64,000 nt of DNA from Punica granatum (taxonomy: Eukaryota; Streptophyta; Magnoliopsida; Myrtales; Lythraceae), in contig NC_045131.1 of assembly GCF_007655135.1 (NCBI RefSeq), positions 25,590,001 through 25,654,000 of the forward strand. The letters are read 5' to 3'. The notes below the pieces were generated by a model. That model was given only the letters and a program-made list of their open reading frames with translations. It ran no database searches and was not told the origin of the DNA. Of the stretch, positions 36,776 through 47,412 are shown in pieces (the first letter of the stretch is position 1; each line of letters starts with the position of its first letter). The translations under genes were made by a program, and so were the position numbers.

Positions 36776-38781
36776 CTATTCGGTAATGCTTAGAGGTCCA
36801 CGTATTATCCTATCGGCTATGTTCCTATACGCGGACTCGGTGAAATGAATTCCATCCCAACTTATGAAAGTAGATGAATTGACACATACACTCGACCCAG
36901 TGTCCCCACATTTGGCCGAGTTGTTGAAATTATACGGTCCACCTACTCCGCGACATGCGCTCAGAGCCCCACCAGTGAAACCTATAAACAAAGCAAGCAA
37001 CAATAATTCATATATTTGCGAGTGCCAGAAAGGGGAAATCTTATGGAGTCACAAAAGTAAAATTAATTTCTAAATGGTATACGAATCCTTACTAATCTTG
37101 CATATTTAACAGCTAACAATAAATGGTGATGGTTTTCTTTTTTCTTTTTCAAAGGGAGGCCAATTGATTTTGTACAAAAATGGTGAAAGTGAAATAAGGG
37201 GCCGTGGAAATCCCACTTCTGAGTCTTGAATCCGCGACTTCTACCATGTATTAAGCCCTCTCATTGTAGGTCCTTATTTGAAAAGAATTCAAGTATTTTT
37301 TTTATAGTGAAATTATGAGATTTCCTCAAAATTATTATGTGAGATTAATCCCCTTGAGTGTCGGCTTGCTCCATGAGGTGTAGATCATAGGTCCGCCCCC
37401 ACTAACAACTGAATTTGTCAAATGCACATTGTCTGGTGATTAAAATTGAAGTGTTTTCCTCTTGGGGAAATTTTGGAAAATGGAAATTTTGTCAGAAAGA
37501 CCAATCTAAGTGGCAGAACTAGACTCACCATGCTGCTTTGGATCCTTATAGAGCTTCATGGCGGCTCTGTAATAATCAGCGTACATAATCTTTGAATTTG
37601 GATATTTAGATCTCAATTCTTCCAGGGACTGTCGGAGCTTCTTATTATGGTATCTTGCAAGAGCATTGAAAGTCTTCAAGCATCCAGTACTTTTACCGTA
37701 GTTGGATTGATTGGAGCTTCCAAACATCGTTAGGAACATCAGCATGCAACCTATGGGCAGATTTCCGGACACCATCAGATCTACCGCTCCTTCTTCTATT
37801 AGATTCTGGACTCATTACATCACAGTGAAAGCTAAGAAAAATCTCATGTAAATCAAATCTAATCTGTACAAACGATACCATTAGCTTGACCATGATTACT
37901 TACAATAGTGGCATTAGTATTGTCTTCAACCACGGTCCGTACCAATGCTTTCCCGTTTTCTATGCCTTGACCAACGAAAAGGCCATTATTGTAATCGTTT
38001 CCGCCGATCTCTCTGACAACGAAGAGCGACTTATTAAGATACCTCTCACAGTCTGCAAATCTAGAAGAAGATAAATGAGGGTGAAGCATTTGAATTAAAA
38101 ATTCATGGCTTGAGTTTGAGTTTACCTTGTCTATTGGCACAAAAGGAAGACTTCCACTTCTTAAACCAGCTGAGCTGGACATTTAATGAAATATTCGTTG
38201 TTACAGGCAACCCCTTGAAGAAATTGGTGTCAAGCGCTGAGGCACCAGCTACAGCGAAATTTACTCCCGGTATGTTGATCTGCCCATCGGCCACTTTCAG
38301 ATACGGAGAAAGAAGTGGTAAGTGTAGCGCCTCAGCTGCATACTCAATTAGTATATATAAAGTTAAGTTGGGTTTGAAATTGATCTATCATTCAAAAGAA
38401 AAAAAATTTATCATATTAATCAATCATGTTTCAACTATCAAGTTGTTGTATGTAGGAAAAAAAATGGAAAAAAAATTTATGAATTTGGTCAATCAGAAGA
38501 GAATAATTACCTAGAAAATCAATTATTAGACGCCCATCTGAGTAGCGACCAGTCGGGTGACCAAAAGTTCTTCCATAGGGGAGTTTTCCAGAGTACCGAA
38601 AGTTAGAGGCTCCGGGGAAGAGACAGTTCCCCGTGTCACTAAGAGAATCTCCAAAATTGAATATTGACTCATACTTGGGATGGATAGCGGAAACTCCTCC
38701 AATGCGAGAAAGCAAACAAAGAGCGAGATTATATTCATCGATGAATTCCAAAAAATGCATCAAACAAAGAAAAATAAACAT
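36776..38781 (-). CDS. GDSL esterase/lipase, copy 2 (five exons, 370 aa)
   Basis: Exons on the minus strand: 38511-38781, 38126-38335, 37904-38052, 37529-37805 and 36776-36981, with GT-AG introns in phases 1, 1, 0, 1, identical in layout to the other two copies. Block I is FGDSLSDTGN (nucleophile near Ser46), block III REIGGNDYNNGLF, then VSGNLPIGC and WDGIHFTESAY (Asp345/His348). The family usually has CCGGGGPYNF; here the motif is CRGVGGPYNF. The predicted role is a secreted acyl-ester hydrolase. The N-terminus is uncertain: the in-frame start at 38781 gives a poor signal peptide. A better one (MNIISLFVCFLAL, from 38738) lies in another frame, so a 1-2 nt change may have shifted it. The last intron is long (547 bp) and holds repeat-like DNA. 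It may be a diverged or decaying copy. Confidence 0.85.
37150..37400 (-). repeat. Repeat-like insertion in the last intron of GDSL copy 2
   Basis: This intron is 547 bp, against 334 and 109 bp in the paralogs. The extra DNA, read on the minus strand, contains GTCGCGGATTCAAGACTC, a B-box-like phrase, suggesting a SINE-type insertion. The ends are not defined. Confidence 0.3.
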
Positions 38782-39842
38782 TGATCAGAAGGAAAGATTC
38801 TTCAAATAAAAAGTTTTGATTGCAAAAGTATATGTGGATTTTTTTTAATTACTCGAAGTAAAATGTCCTATTACCTAACAAAACGAAAACCACAAAATTA
38901 AAAGGAAAAAAGAAAACTGAGTAGATTGCTAAACCCATAAATAAAAGAGAATAGATGACAACCAGTCTATAAGAAGATGTCCGTTCCATTGTCGACAAAT
39001 CTAAGTTCGAGCATATCCTCTAGCTAGATCATTCAAAATCCAATAAATTCCACTCCTTTTTATGACATTTTAGTTTGATTTGTGGAAAGTTCGGAAGTAA
39101 ACAAAATCCAATTTCAGTCCATACGGAAATCTATTATAAGTCGTTGGTCCGAAGTCGAGTGTCTAAAAGAAGTCCTGCTGTAGGGGATGTTTTTGACTGC
39201 TGACGGGTGAGCCGTATGTAATTAATTTTCCCTTGAACTCTGTTATAATTAACTCAATAACTCGGGGACTTTGAACATCTTCTGAAGCTTAATGATTTAC
39301 TAGAAATGAGACATAACGCTGTTCGTAAGTATTGCCTTGAGGGGATATGTCATTTTTTGAAGTTATCTAAAATGTAAGGAATTCCAATGATGGTTGATAG
39401 AGTTTCCTTTTATGTCAACTTCCAACCATTAATCAAATCCGGTGCTCTCGCCTTTACATACGACTTCGATAATGAAGCGGCATCAATGATGGTTTTCGGT
39501 TGTTGCGTATAAGATTGTACCAAATAGCACCACAAGTTAGTTACATTTTGGTTCAATATGGTTTTCTTGTTTCCTCGATCTCCTGATAGACAGAAAGGCT
39601 GCAGAACAAATGCATTTGGATTGCAGAACATCTCGCCAATATCAGTATTGTTTGTATATATCATCGAATCAGAATTACAATTGAGGAATGCTGGGAACCG
39701 ATGGATAGTTGTCATTGACAACAATTGGTGGTTTTATTTGTAGTTGTAACAGCAAAATCCTCAGCTATTTCATGAGAACCGGTAGAACCGGAAACAAAGT
39801 GTTCAACATGTAATAGTAAAGAAACAGGAAGGGGTCGAATTA
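38782..39842. other. Intergenic DNA between GDSL copies 2 and 3
   Basis: The minus-strand open frame at 39410-39724 (104 codons) has no recognisable domain and lies in the 3' flank of GDSL copy 3. Nothing else was recognised. Confidence 0.55.
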
Positions 39843-41683
39843 TCAGGGGAGAGGAGACAAGAGAGGTGGAAAAGTAAAGGGGCCATAGATCAGGCCACTG
39901 GCGATGGAACGATAAGCAGCTTCGGTCAAATGAATTCCGTCCCAGTTTGCAAAAGTTGATGGACTTTTGCACACAGTTGAACCAGGCAGTCCGCACCATT
40001 TAGAGGCATTGAAATTGTATGGCCCTCCGCCTCCACAACATGCAGTTATGGCCCCACCATAGAATCCTGTGTTGTACCGATCCAATAATCTGGTAAGTAA
40101 GTAGGTTCGAGTTTCTCGGGAACTCAAATATATAGGCTTCACATTGAAATCAATCATGAAAAAGGTGCGGCTTACCGAAGAGTGAAGGTGCACGATAAAA
40201 ACGCATGGAAGCACCATAGTAATCACCGAACATGATTCTGGCGTGTGGATATTTCCATTGTAGTGTTTGCAGAGATTTCTTCAGTTGTTGGTCGTGGTAC
40301 TCGGAAAAAGCGTTATATGATTTCAGACAACCAGTTAATGGATCGTAGTCAGATCGGTTAGGGCTTGCAGCTGTGGCCAAGAATGCAGGTGAACAACCTC
40401 TTGGTATATTTCCCGGTACGAGTAGATTCACTGCGCCTTCTTCTATTAAAGTCTGTCCACAAATCCAGAAAAATAAATTCAAAAGAAACAAGCGAAGAAT
40501 CAGGCTTTCGAGGTTAGGATTTACGAGTCGAGAAATTTTTTCTTTTCCATTTCCTTCAACTGTGCTTAGTATATGTTTTTAATCTGCTTTGGCTGTTAAC
40601 TAATTCACCAAGCTAAGTATTGAGCAAAACAGTTTTTGAACATGTACTTGATTAAGGCAAAAGAAGAGCAAAGAACATCGATAAACTATGGGTGAAGTGT
40701 CGCGTCATGAGCTTGACTCACACTGGTGGCGTTACATATTGCCAAGATAACGAGTGGCACCAAAGATCGAACTTGTTGAATGCTTGCTCCTGCTGCGAAA
40801 GGGTAATTATAATCATTTCCGCCAATCTCTCCTATGACAAAGAGGGACTTCTTGAAGTAATTGTCACAATCTGCCAGCAAAAGACTGTTATGCCTAGCTA
40901 GGTTATATAGCAAAGCATTGAACCTTGGATTGTCGTTCAGCTTTTAGTTACCGTGCTTAGTGGAGCATAGAGTGAACTTCACCTTCTTAAACCAGCTAAG
41001 TTGGACGCTCAAAGAGTCGTTTGTCCACAGTAACGATCCAATGTTCTGGGCATAGAAGAACTTTGGGTCGAGCGCAGTGGCACCTGAGACTGCAAAATTT
41101 ACTCCCTTTCTCACGTCTTCCTTCGCAGTTATTCCAAGGTACGGTGGAAGAAGAGGCAGCTCAAATGCTTCAGCTGCACTTTTCCCGAACTTCATTAACG
41201 TTGACTATAATGGCTATTTTAGCATTGAGGACTTTTAATGTTAAATAAATAAACCACACCGCATTCAATAAGATTAACTTTTAGAGTAAACGGTTATGAC
41301 CATGTTAAAGTTAGGGCTTCAGAACGCTAACAAGAATGAGGTTATGAGACCATGTTATGACCACACCGCATAGCATTTTATGGCTTTCTTCCATATCCCA
41401 TTTCGTGGTTACTCAAAGCCATAGCAGACATTAAAGGATTGGTACCTATAAAATCAATTATGAGACGTCCATCTGATGCACGACCCGTTGGATGCTTGAA
41501 AAAGGTCTGTCCGTATGGCAGGTTCTTGATGACTGGAAATGCGACTGCTCCCTCAAGAAGAAAGTTTCCGGTGTCAGCCAGCGAGTTACCAAAGCAGAAA
41601 ATGGATTCATAGGTTTGAGGGGTCGATGATACGATCACAAAAGCAAGGCAGGTGCTCACCAAAAGGAAGAGCACGCACTTCAT
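39843..41683 (-). CDS. GDSL-like esterase, copy 3, with GNSL in block I (five exons, 369 aa)
   Basis: Exons on the minus strand: 41446-41683, 40952-41173, 40722-40870, 40176-40452 and 39843-40066, GT-AG introns in phases 1, 1, 0, 1. A good signal peptide (MKCVLFLLVSTCLAFVIVSS) precedes block I, which reads FGNSLADTGN: Asp33 of the GDSL motif is replaced by Asn, while the nucleophile Ser34 remains. Block III GEIGGNDYNYPFA, VPGNIPRGCS and WDGIHLTEAAY (Asp338/His341) are intact, and CCGGGGPYNF is present. Every frame and splice site is intact, so the substitution is not simple decay. The protein is probably secreted; whether it retains esterase activity is open. Copies 1 and 3 look closer to each other than to copy 2 (both have GNDYNYPF and CCGGGGPYNF). 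Confidence 0.92.
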
Positions 41684-41726
41684 TCTCGATTGATATCTAG
41701 TACCCCTGGAGATGCAGAGAGATTTG

Positions 41727-41735
41727 CATATATAC
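41727..41735 (-). promoter_or_regulatory. Possible TATA box of GDSL copy 3
   Basis: On the minus strand GTATATATGC lies about 45-50 bp before the ATG at 41683, a plausible core promoter with a short leader. Confidence 0.4.
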
Positions 41736-41909
41736 TCGGCTAGCTGTTCTAGTAAAGCGTAATTATAATTATAATTATTTTTTACTAGATCACGAAATGT
41801 CATTAATTTACATATTGAGACTAATTGACGTTTAGTCATTGATTTGCCCTGATTGAACGGTACTTTTACTGGATTTAGAACTTTGACGCTACCTATAAAA
41901 TCTAACATA

Positions 41910-43451
41910 TCGAATGCTATTTGCCAATGGCATTGCGTCTCGTGATGTCTTTCTTATTTAAATTTTATAATCCTTCCTTGTAATCCGTACTGCATTCCAA
42001 ACATGAGATATGACATCATACTGAATTAATTATCATTTCTAGTGTTGGCATTGCTACCCGGGAATTAATAATGCGCAAAGTTAAGCTCATGTGCTATACG
42101 CCATTAACAACTCCGCAACCTGTGCATAGTCAGATGGCTATGCATTATAGGTTGATCACAATTACTTAAGTAGCATATATTTCTTAATCGGGTGCCTCAA
42201 CTAATTGTCTCCTTTTCCTCTCTTTTTTTCTCCTCGATAGGGTCAAATATGATAGGGTCACTGCCATGCAGCGTACTTCTGACGACGATACTGTTTAAGT
42301 GTGTCTTGAATTTTTTTTTTTTTGGTGCAGTCTGTTTTACGATCCAAAGACAGAAAAAATAATTTTAAAGCTTGATAATACGACCAAGAAATAGAATTCT
42401 TCTATTCGGATTTGATCCAATATTCATAGTCTTGAAGGAGTTTTTGTGTCTGGCTAGGGTCTCTTTTGTAATTCAACATTATTAGTCAAGGACACAAAAA
42501 CAACCTAGCACCGGTCCTTTGCCCGTCCATATACAAACCCATCTCCTATTGTTTGAATCACGTATATCATGTTTGCATTCGTCTTTTAAACTATTCATTA
42601 TTCATTATTTGTGAATCGAATCCAACGCATTTCATTTTTCCCCTGTCCGGCTGTCCGGCTCGTTACTTTTAATGTCTGGCCGAATTTCTGTTAGGATGGG
42701 CTTCTTGCAAACATACTGTAGGTAATGGCAATCGTTATCTCGTAATACGTTCATGGCATGCATACACTTACCTACATCATTAAAAAAAAAAATGTTACTT
42801 TTCTGGACAGGGGTTGACCGAGGCGACAAAACTCTTATAATTGTGGATAATAGTCAGTATGCTTAGATACGACAACCATGAGATTTTCGTGAATTCTTTT
42901 ACTGAAAATTATTGCTTATGTAGGTAGTATGTCCAAATCACATTAAAACACTATACAATGCTTACCAGCTGAGCAAGCGAATAGACCATAGTCATAGGGT
43001 AACAAATTTGCCAATGTGTGGGGCAAATTCTTTCTCTTGCATTCTAATGAGAATTACAAAGTAGGTATATATAAAAGCTATGACAATCTGTGAAAATCCA
43101 CTCTCTTAAAGTGGCTAAACGTATTACCTAGTATAGATACAAATACATAGAAATGAATCAATACTTTACAATGAAGGATCTAATTCCATAAATATGATAC
43201 ACTAATATAGTGCATCCAACTCGCCACTTCGCCCGCGATGCGCGTGGGATTCTTGTTCGACTATATATTTTATATTTTTAGATAATAATTATATTATATT
43301 ATGTATGGAATAAACCAATATCATGGATTAATGATGTTATGTTATTTTTTTTATTTTTGGGTATTTCCAACGCTTCATTAATGTGGTGGTTTAATTAATG
43401 TGGTAGGTTAATAAGGTTAATAAATATTAATTATATAATAAATGAAAGTGC
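41910..43451. other. Intergenic DNA
   Basis: AT-rich, with no gene. A short GC-richer phrase CGCCCGCGATGCGCGTGGGA near 43220-43245 resembles sequence that commonly borders plant repeats, but no element could be delimited. Confidence 0.5.
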
Positions 43452-44670
43452 TTAATTAATATCGTGGGGTATCGAAGGATCGGGCCGTGAGGATCAGGCC
43501 ACTTCGTTCACGTCCGACATATTACATAAGGGGAAAAAAGATATTGTGTTGTAGGGTGAATATAGATTGATGTAAGCTTGATGATGCAAAATTTGATCCT
43601 AATTTTATAGTACCAATTGAAATATTTTAATTGAATTGATACAGCGGAAAAACACTTATCCTCGATTTTTGTAGGGGAAACGTCTAATTTCTCATCTGTT
43701 GTTTCATTTCCAGTAAACTATATACCACATATTTTACTTTTTAAAAAGAAAGCACTCCAATAAAATGTGCATTCTAATCGCATTTGTTCGGCATATTTTG
43801 TCCCATCGAAATATCTATGAATTTCCGACGATATTTATGTTGAAAAAGCTTGTTGGTAATTAGTCGAAAAAAGTTGTCGATAAACGTTATCCTGCATTAG
43901 GGAAACGTTACTACCGAATTTTCTATAGAAACTTTTTATTTAAAAAATAAAAAGAATAAGTTAACATATAATTTTCAGTAACATACTATTTAAGATAATT
44001 ATCTTAGGAGAAAAAAAAACAATTAAAAAGTATACTTTCCTCATAGATGAATTAGCATATAATTTTTATGTATAACTAACATGTGGGGTTAATTAATATC
44101 GTGGGGTATTGAAGGATCGGGCCGTGAGGATCAGGCCATTCACGTCCGACATATTACATAAGGGAAAAAAAGATATTGTGTTGTAGGGTGAATATAGATT
44201 CTGTAAGCTTGATGATGCAAAATTTGATCCTAATTTTATAGTGCCAATTGAAATATTCTAATTGAATTGATACATCGGAAAAACACTTATCCTCGACTTT
44301 TGTAGGGAAAACGTCTAATTTCTCATCTGTTGTTTCATTCACAGTAAACAATATACTACATATCAATAAAATGTGCATTCTAATCGCATTTGTTCGGCAT
44401 ATTTTGTCCCATTGAAATCATCTATGAATTTCCGACGATATTTATGTCGAAAAAGCTTGTTGGCAATAGTCGGAAAAAGTTGTCGATAAACGTTACCACC
44501 GAATTTTCTATAGAAATTTTTATTTAAAAAATAAAAAAGAATAAGTTAACATATAATTTTTAGTAACATACTATTTAAGATAATTATCTTAGGATAGAAA
44601 AACGATTAGAAAGTATACTTTCCTCATAGATAAATTAGAATATAATTTTCATGTATAACTAACATGTGGT
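43452..44670 (+). repeat. Tandem direct duplication, unit about 600-640 bp
   Basis: Copy 1 (43452-44088) and copy 2 (44089-44670) both begin TTAATTAATATCGTGGGGTA, pass through GAAGGATCGGGCCGTGAGGA and GCTTGATGATGCAAAATTTG, and end CATGTATAACTAACATGTGG or its variant. Copy 2 lacks about 50 bp present in copy 1, around 43730-43760 and 43890. Non-coding. Confidence 0.9.
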
Positions 44671-44876
44671 GAAAATAAAATATATATGGCAATATAATTC
44701 GAAAGTCTATCTAATAAATAATACCTAGTATAAGATTATAAAAAGATCAAATATATAGTAAAAACAAAAAATAGTATTAAAAATTAATCATGTATGATTA
44801 GATTAACATTAAGTTTATATTGTATATCATTTTTGAATTGAAACTTTAGAAGAAAAGAATTATTGACAACTTTATT

Positions 44877-45836
44877 AGTTCGAAAGCACAAAATTTATGA
44901 TGGAGAGTGATGGAAAATGCTTAAGTTGTATTACAAATTTATTGTTCCAAGAATTTTCTAGAGAAATCATAAAACTATATAAACTAGACAAAAACTAGTT
45001 AATATTGAGAGAAACATTCTTAAAACTATAAAAAGAAAATTGAAAATATAAAAATTGATATATATCGTGATAGACATGCCCTTCTTTTTATGATTAGCTA
45101 ATACTAATCTCCATCAATCTTTCCTAATTTGTTCATCAAACAGTATAAAGCTAACCACAGAAATTTTCAAGTGAACAACATATATTATCTATAAAAAAAA
45201 GTTAAACCTACTTAACTACTCTTTAACGCAAATAGGCTAATACTCATCAAAATAAAATTAATAAGATTGTGTATAATAAATAACCAATCAAGCTTAGAAG
45301 GTAGAGAAGAACCTTTGCATAAAGCTTGGAGGAGAGGCAAGAATATTTACATATTGTAGGTTTTTTTTTTTTTTGCGGGTGAATTTGGAACCGGTTGGAG
45401 TGGGGAATTTATGGTTAATATATATGTCTGTATACATATATATGTATATGCAGGCACATGTTCCAAATAATATAGTTTACCGTATAATATAATTCTAGAA
45501 ATACACTTAGACTTATCGACTAATATAACATTGCAATATATTTCTTATATAGAATATGCGATCAATGTATATATATTGATATAATGCGATCATCATAATA
45601 GATAACACTGCATTGACTAATATAACATTACCTCTCTTGTTAAACTTGTGCAGGTATATATATATATATATATTGCTACAATATAAAAAGTTTCCTGAAA
45701 AATATTTAATGAATGTAGTCTACTGCATATATTTGTTCTCTTGTATATATTTGGTTATATGCAAATAATATATATAATCTACTACATAATTAATGATAAA
45801 ATTTTTCTTAATATATAAGTGATGACATGGCAAAGT
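44877..45836 (+). repeat. Duplicated segment, copy B (uninterrupted)
   Basis: The counterpart of 35107-36530. It lacks the 490-bp foldback element and shows the pre-insertion sequence CGTATAATATAATTCTAG at 45481-45498. The copies differ by roughly 10-15% by eye, plus small indels. Confidence 0.85.
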
Positions 45837-47412
45837 GATTGGTGGCTAGTCGCTTAAACTATCATTCTATAGTCAATACTAGAAATGTCACACACACAAC
45901 CATTAAATAAATCGAGAAAGAGTTTACTTTGCTTTAGCACCGTTTTGGTCATGTACTCATCTCGTTTTCATGAATATGTACGAGAGAAAACCATAAGCTC
46001 TCGATTGAAACTGCACCACTTCATATTCATATAGGTGGAATCATACCATATAAGATATCAATATATCAATAGTTTTAAACTCATTCTCCTTAAACATTTT
46101 AAGCACGAAATCGTAACTCTTAGTGCACATTGTCATTTGGTAACCTGTTATTACCCCCTTAAACCTTGAAACTAATTTTTAGTTAGAAGAAGGTAGGATT
46201 CCCATTACCAATGACGCGATTAATTATGAGGTTTGAGACCCATCTTAGCGGTAGTACTTTTAACTAAGACCCTTGACAAATCTGTCGTCAATGGGTCCAC
46301 TAAGTTGTCGTTTGACCTAACATAAGTAACAATTATTACACCGTCCCCAAGTAATTGTCTAACACACTCATGTTTCAAACTTATATGTCTAGACTTTCCA
46401 TTGTACATCTTATTGTATGCTCAAGACATGGTAGATTTACTATAACAATATATGGATATGGCAGACATAAGTTGTGGTCACAACTTTATAAGAGATCTCT
46501 TAACCATTCCGCTTCTTTACCAGTGGCTGCCAAGGCTATGAATTTAGCCTCTATCGTTGAATGTGAAATGCAAGTTTGTTTCTTAGAGGCCCAACTAATG
46601 GCTCAACCTCCGATTGTATAGATCCAACTCGAAGATGATTTATTGTCACTTAGACTTGTAATATAACTTGCATCTGAATACCCTTTTAATACCGCAAGAT
46701 AATCACCATAAGATAATCCCAAGTTTTGGGTCTTCCAAAGATAACCAAAAATACTACAAATAGCCTTCTAATGATCGGCTCTAGGCTCACTTGTAAATAT
46801 CGATAATTTGCACGCAGCAAATGCGATATCAGGTCTAGTTCAATGCATTGCATTCATTAGACTTCCTATTACACTAGTATACTTCATTTGCGCTATTGCC
46901 CTGCCAGGATTCTCACTAATCTTGAAAGTTGGATCATATGGAGTGTTCGAATCTTTAATATGCAAATGTTTGAACTTATCCAATATTTTCTCAATATAGT
47001 GAGATTAATTTAATGCAAAGCCTTTTTCTTGCTTTTGCACCTTTATACCTAAACTTGTATCAATCGCGTTGTTCATCTTAAATTTTGAGGTTAGATAATC
47101 TTTGGTTTCTCGAACACTTTCCAAGTTTGTTCCACAGATTAACAAATCATCCACATAACGAAAAATAATTACACTGCATTATTGGTGAACTTAGTGTAAA
47201 CACACTTATCCGTACTATTATGCGAAAATCCATTTGACAAGATTACCGAGTCAAATTTTTCATGCCACTATTTAGGCGCTTGTTTTAAGCCATATAATGA
47301 CTTAACTAATTTGCATACTTTCTCTCATTTTCGGGAAGCACAAAGCCTTTCGGTTGTTTCATGTAAATTTCTTCATCGAGATCAACATCAAAAAAAAAAG
47401 TATCTTAATTTT
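45837..47412 (-). mobile_element. Ty1/copia retrotransposon remnant, 3' half, minus strand
   Basis: On the minus strand from 47412: DLDEEIYMKQPKGFVLPENE (near 47310-47385), YGLKQAPK, then the RT catalytic YVDDLLICGTNLES (near 47110-47158), NAMHCTRPDIAFAACK (near 46800-46860) and SKKQTCISHSTIEAKFIALA (near 46540-46595). RNase H ends in NGKSRHISLKHECVRQLL...GLKPHN (46220-46408). Several in-frame stops break it. A purine tract AAGGGGGTAA near 46150 may precede a lost or degenerate 3' LTR, so 45837 is only an outer limit. The 5' side is cut at 47412 by an LTR. Confidence 0.85.

Noticed and set aside
39410..39724. 104-codon minus-strand frame as a gene
   Set aside because: No recognisable domain, and it sits in the 3' flank of GDSL copy 3 with no splice or promoter support.
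25401..47412. The copia 5' half (25.4-27.2 kb, +) and 3' half (45.8-47.4 kb, -) as one element split by an inversion
   Set aside because: They are complementary in content, but there is no shared breakpoint sequence and no evidence they belong to the same family.
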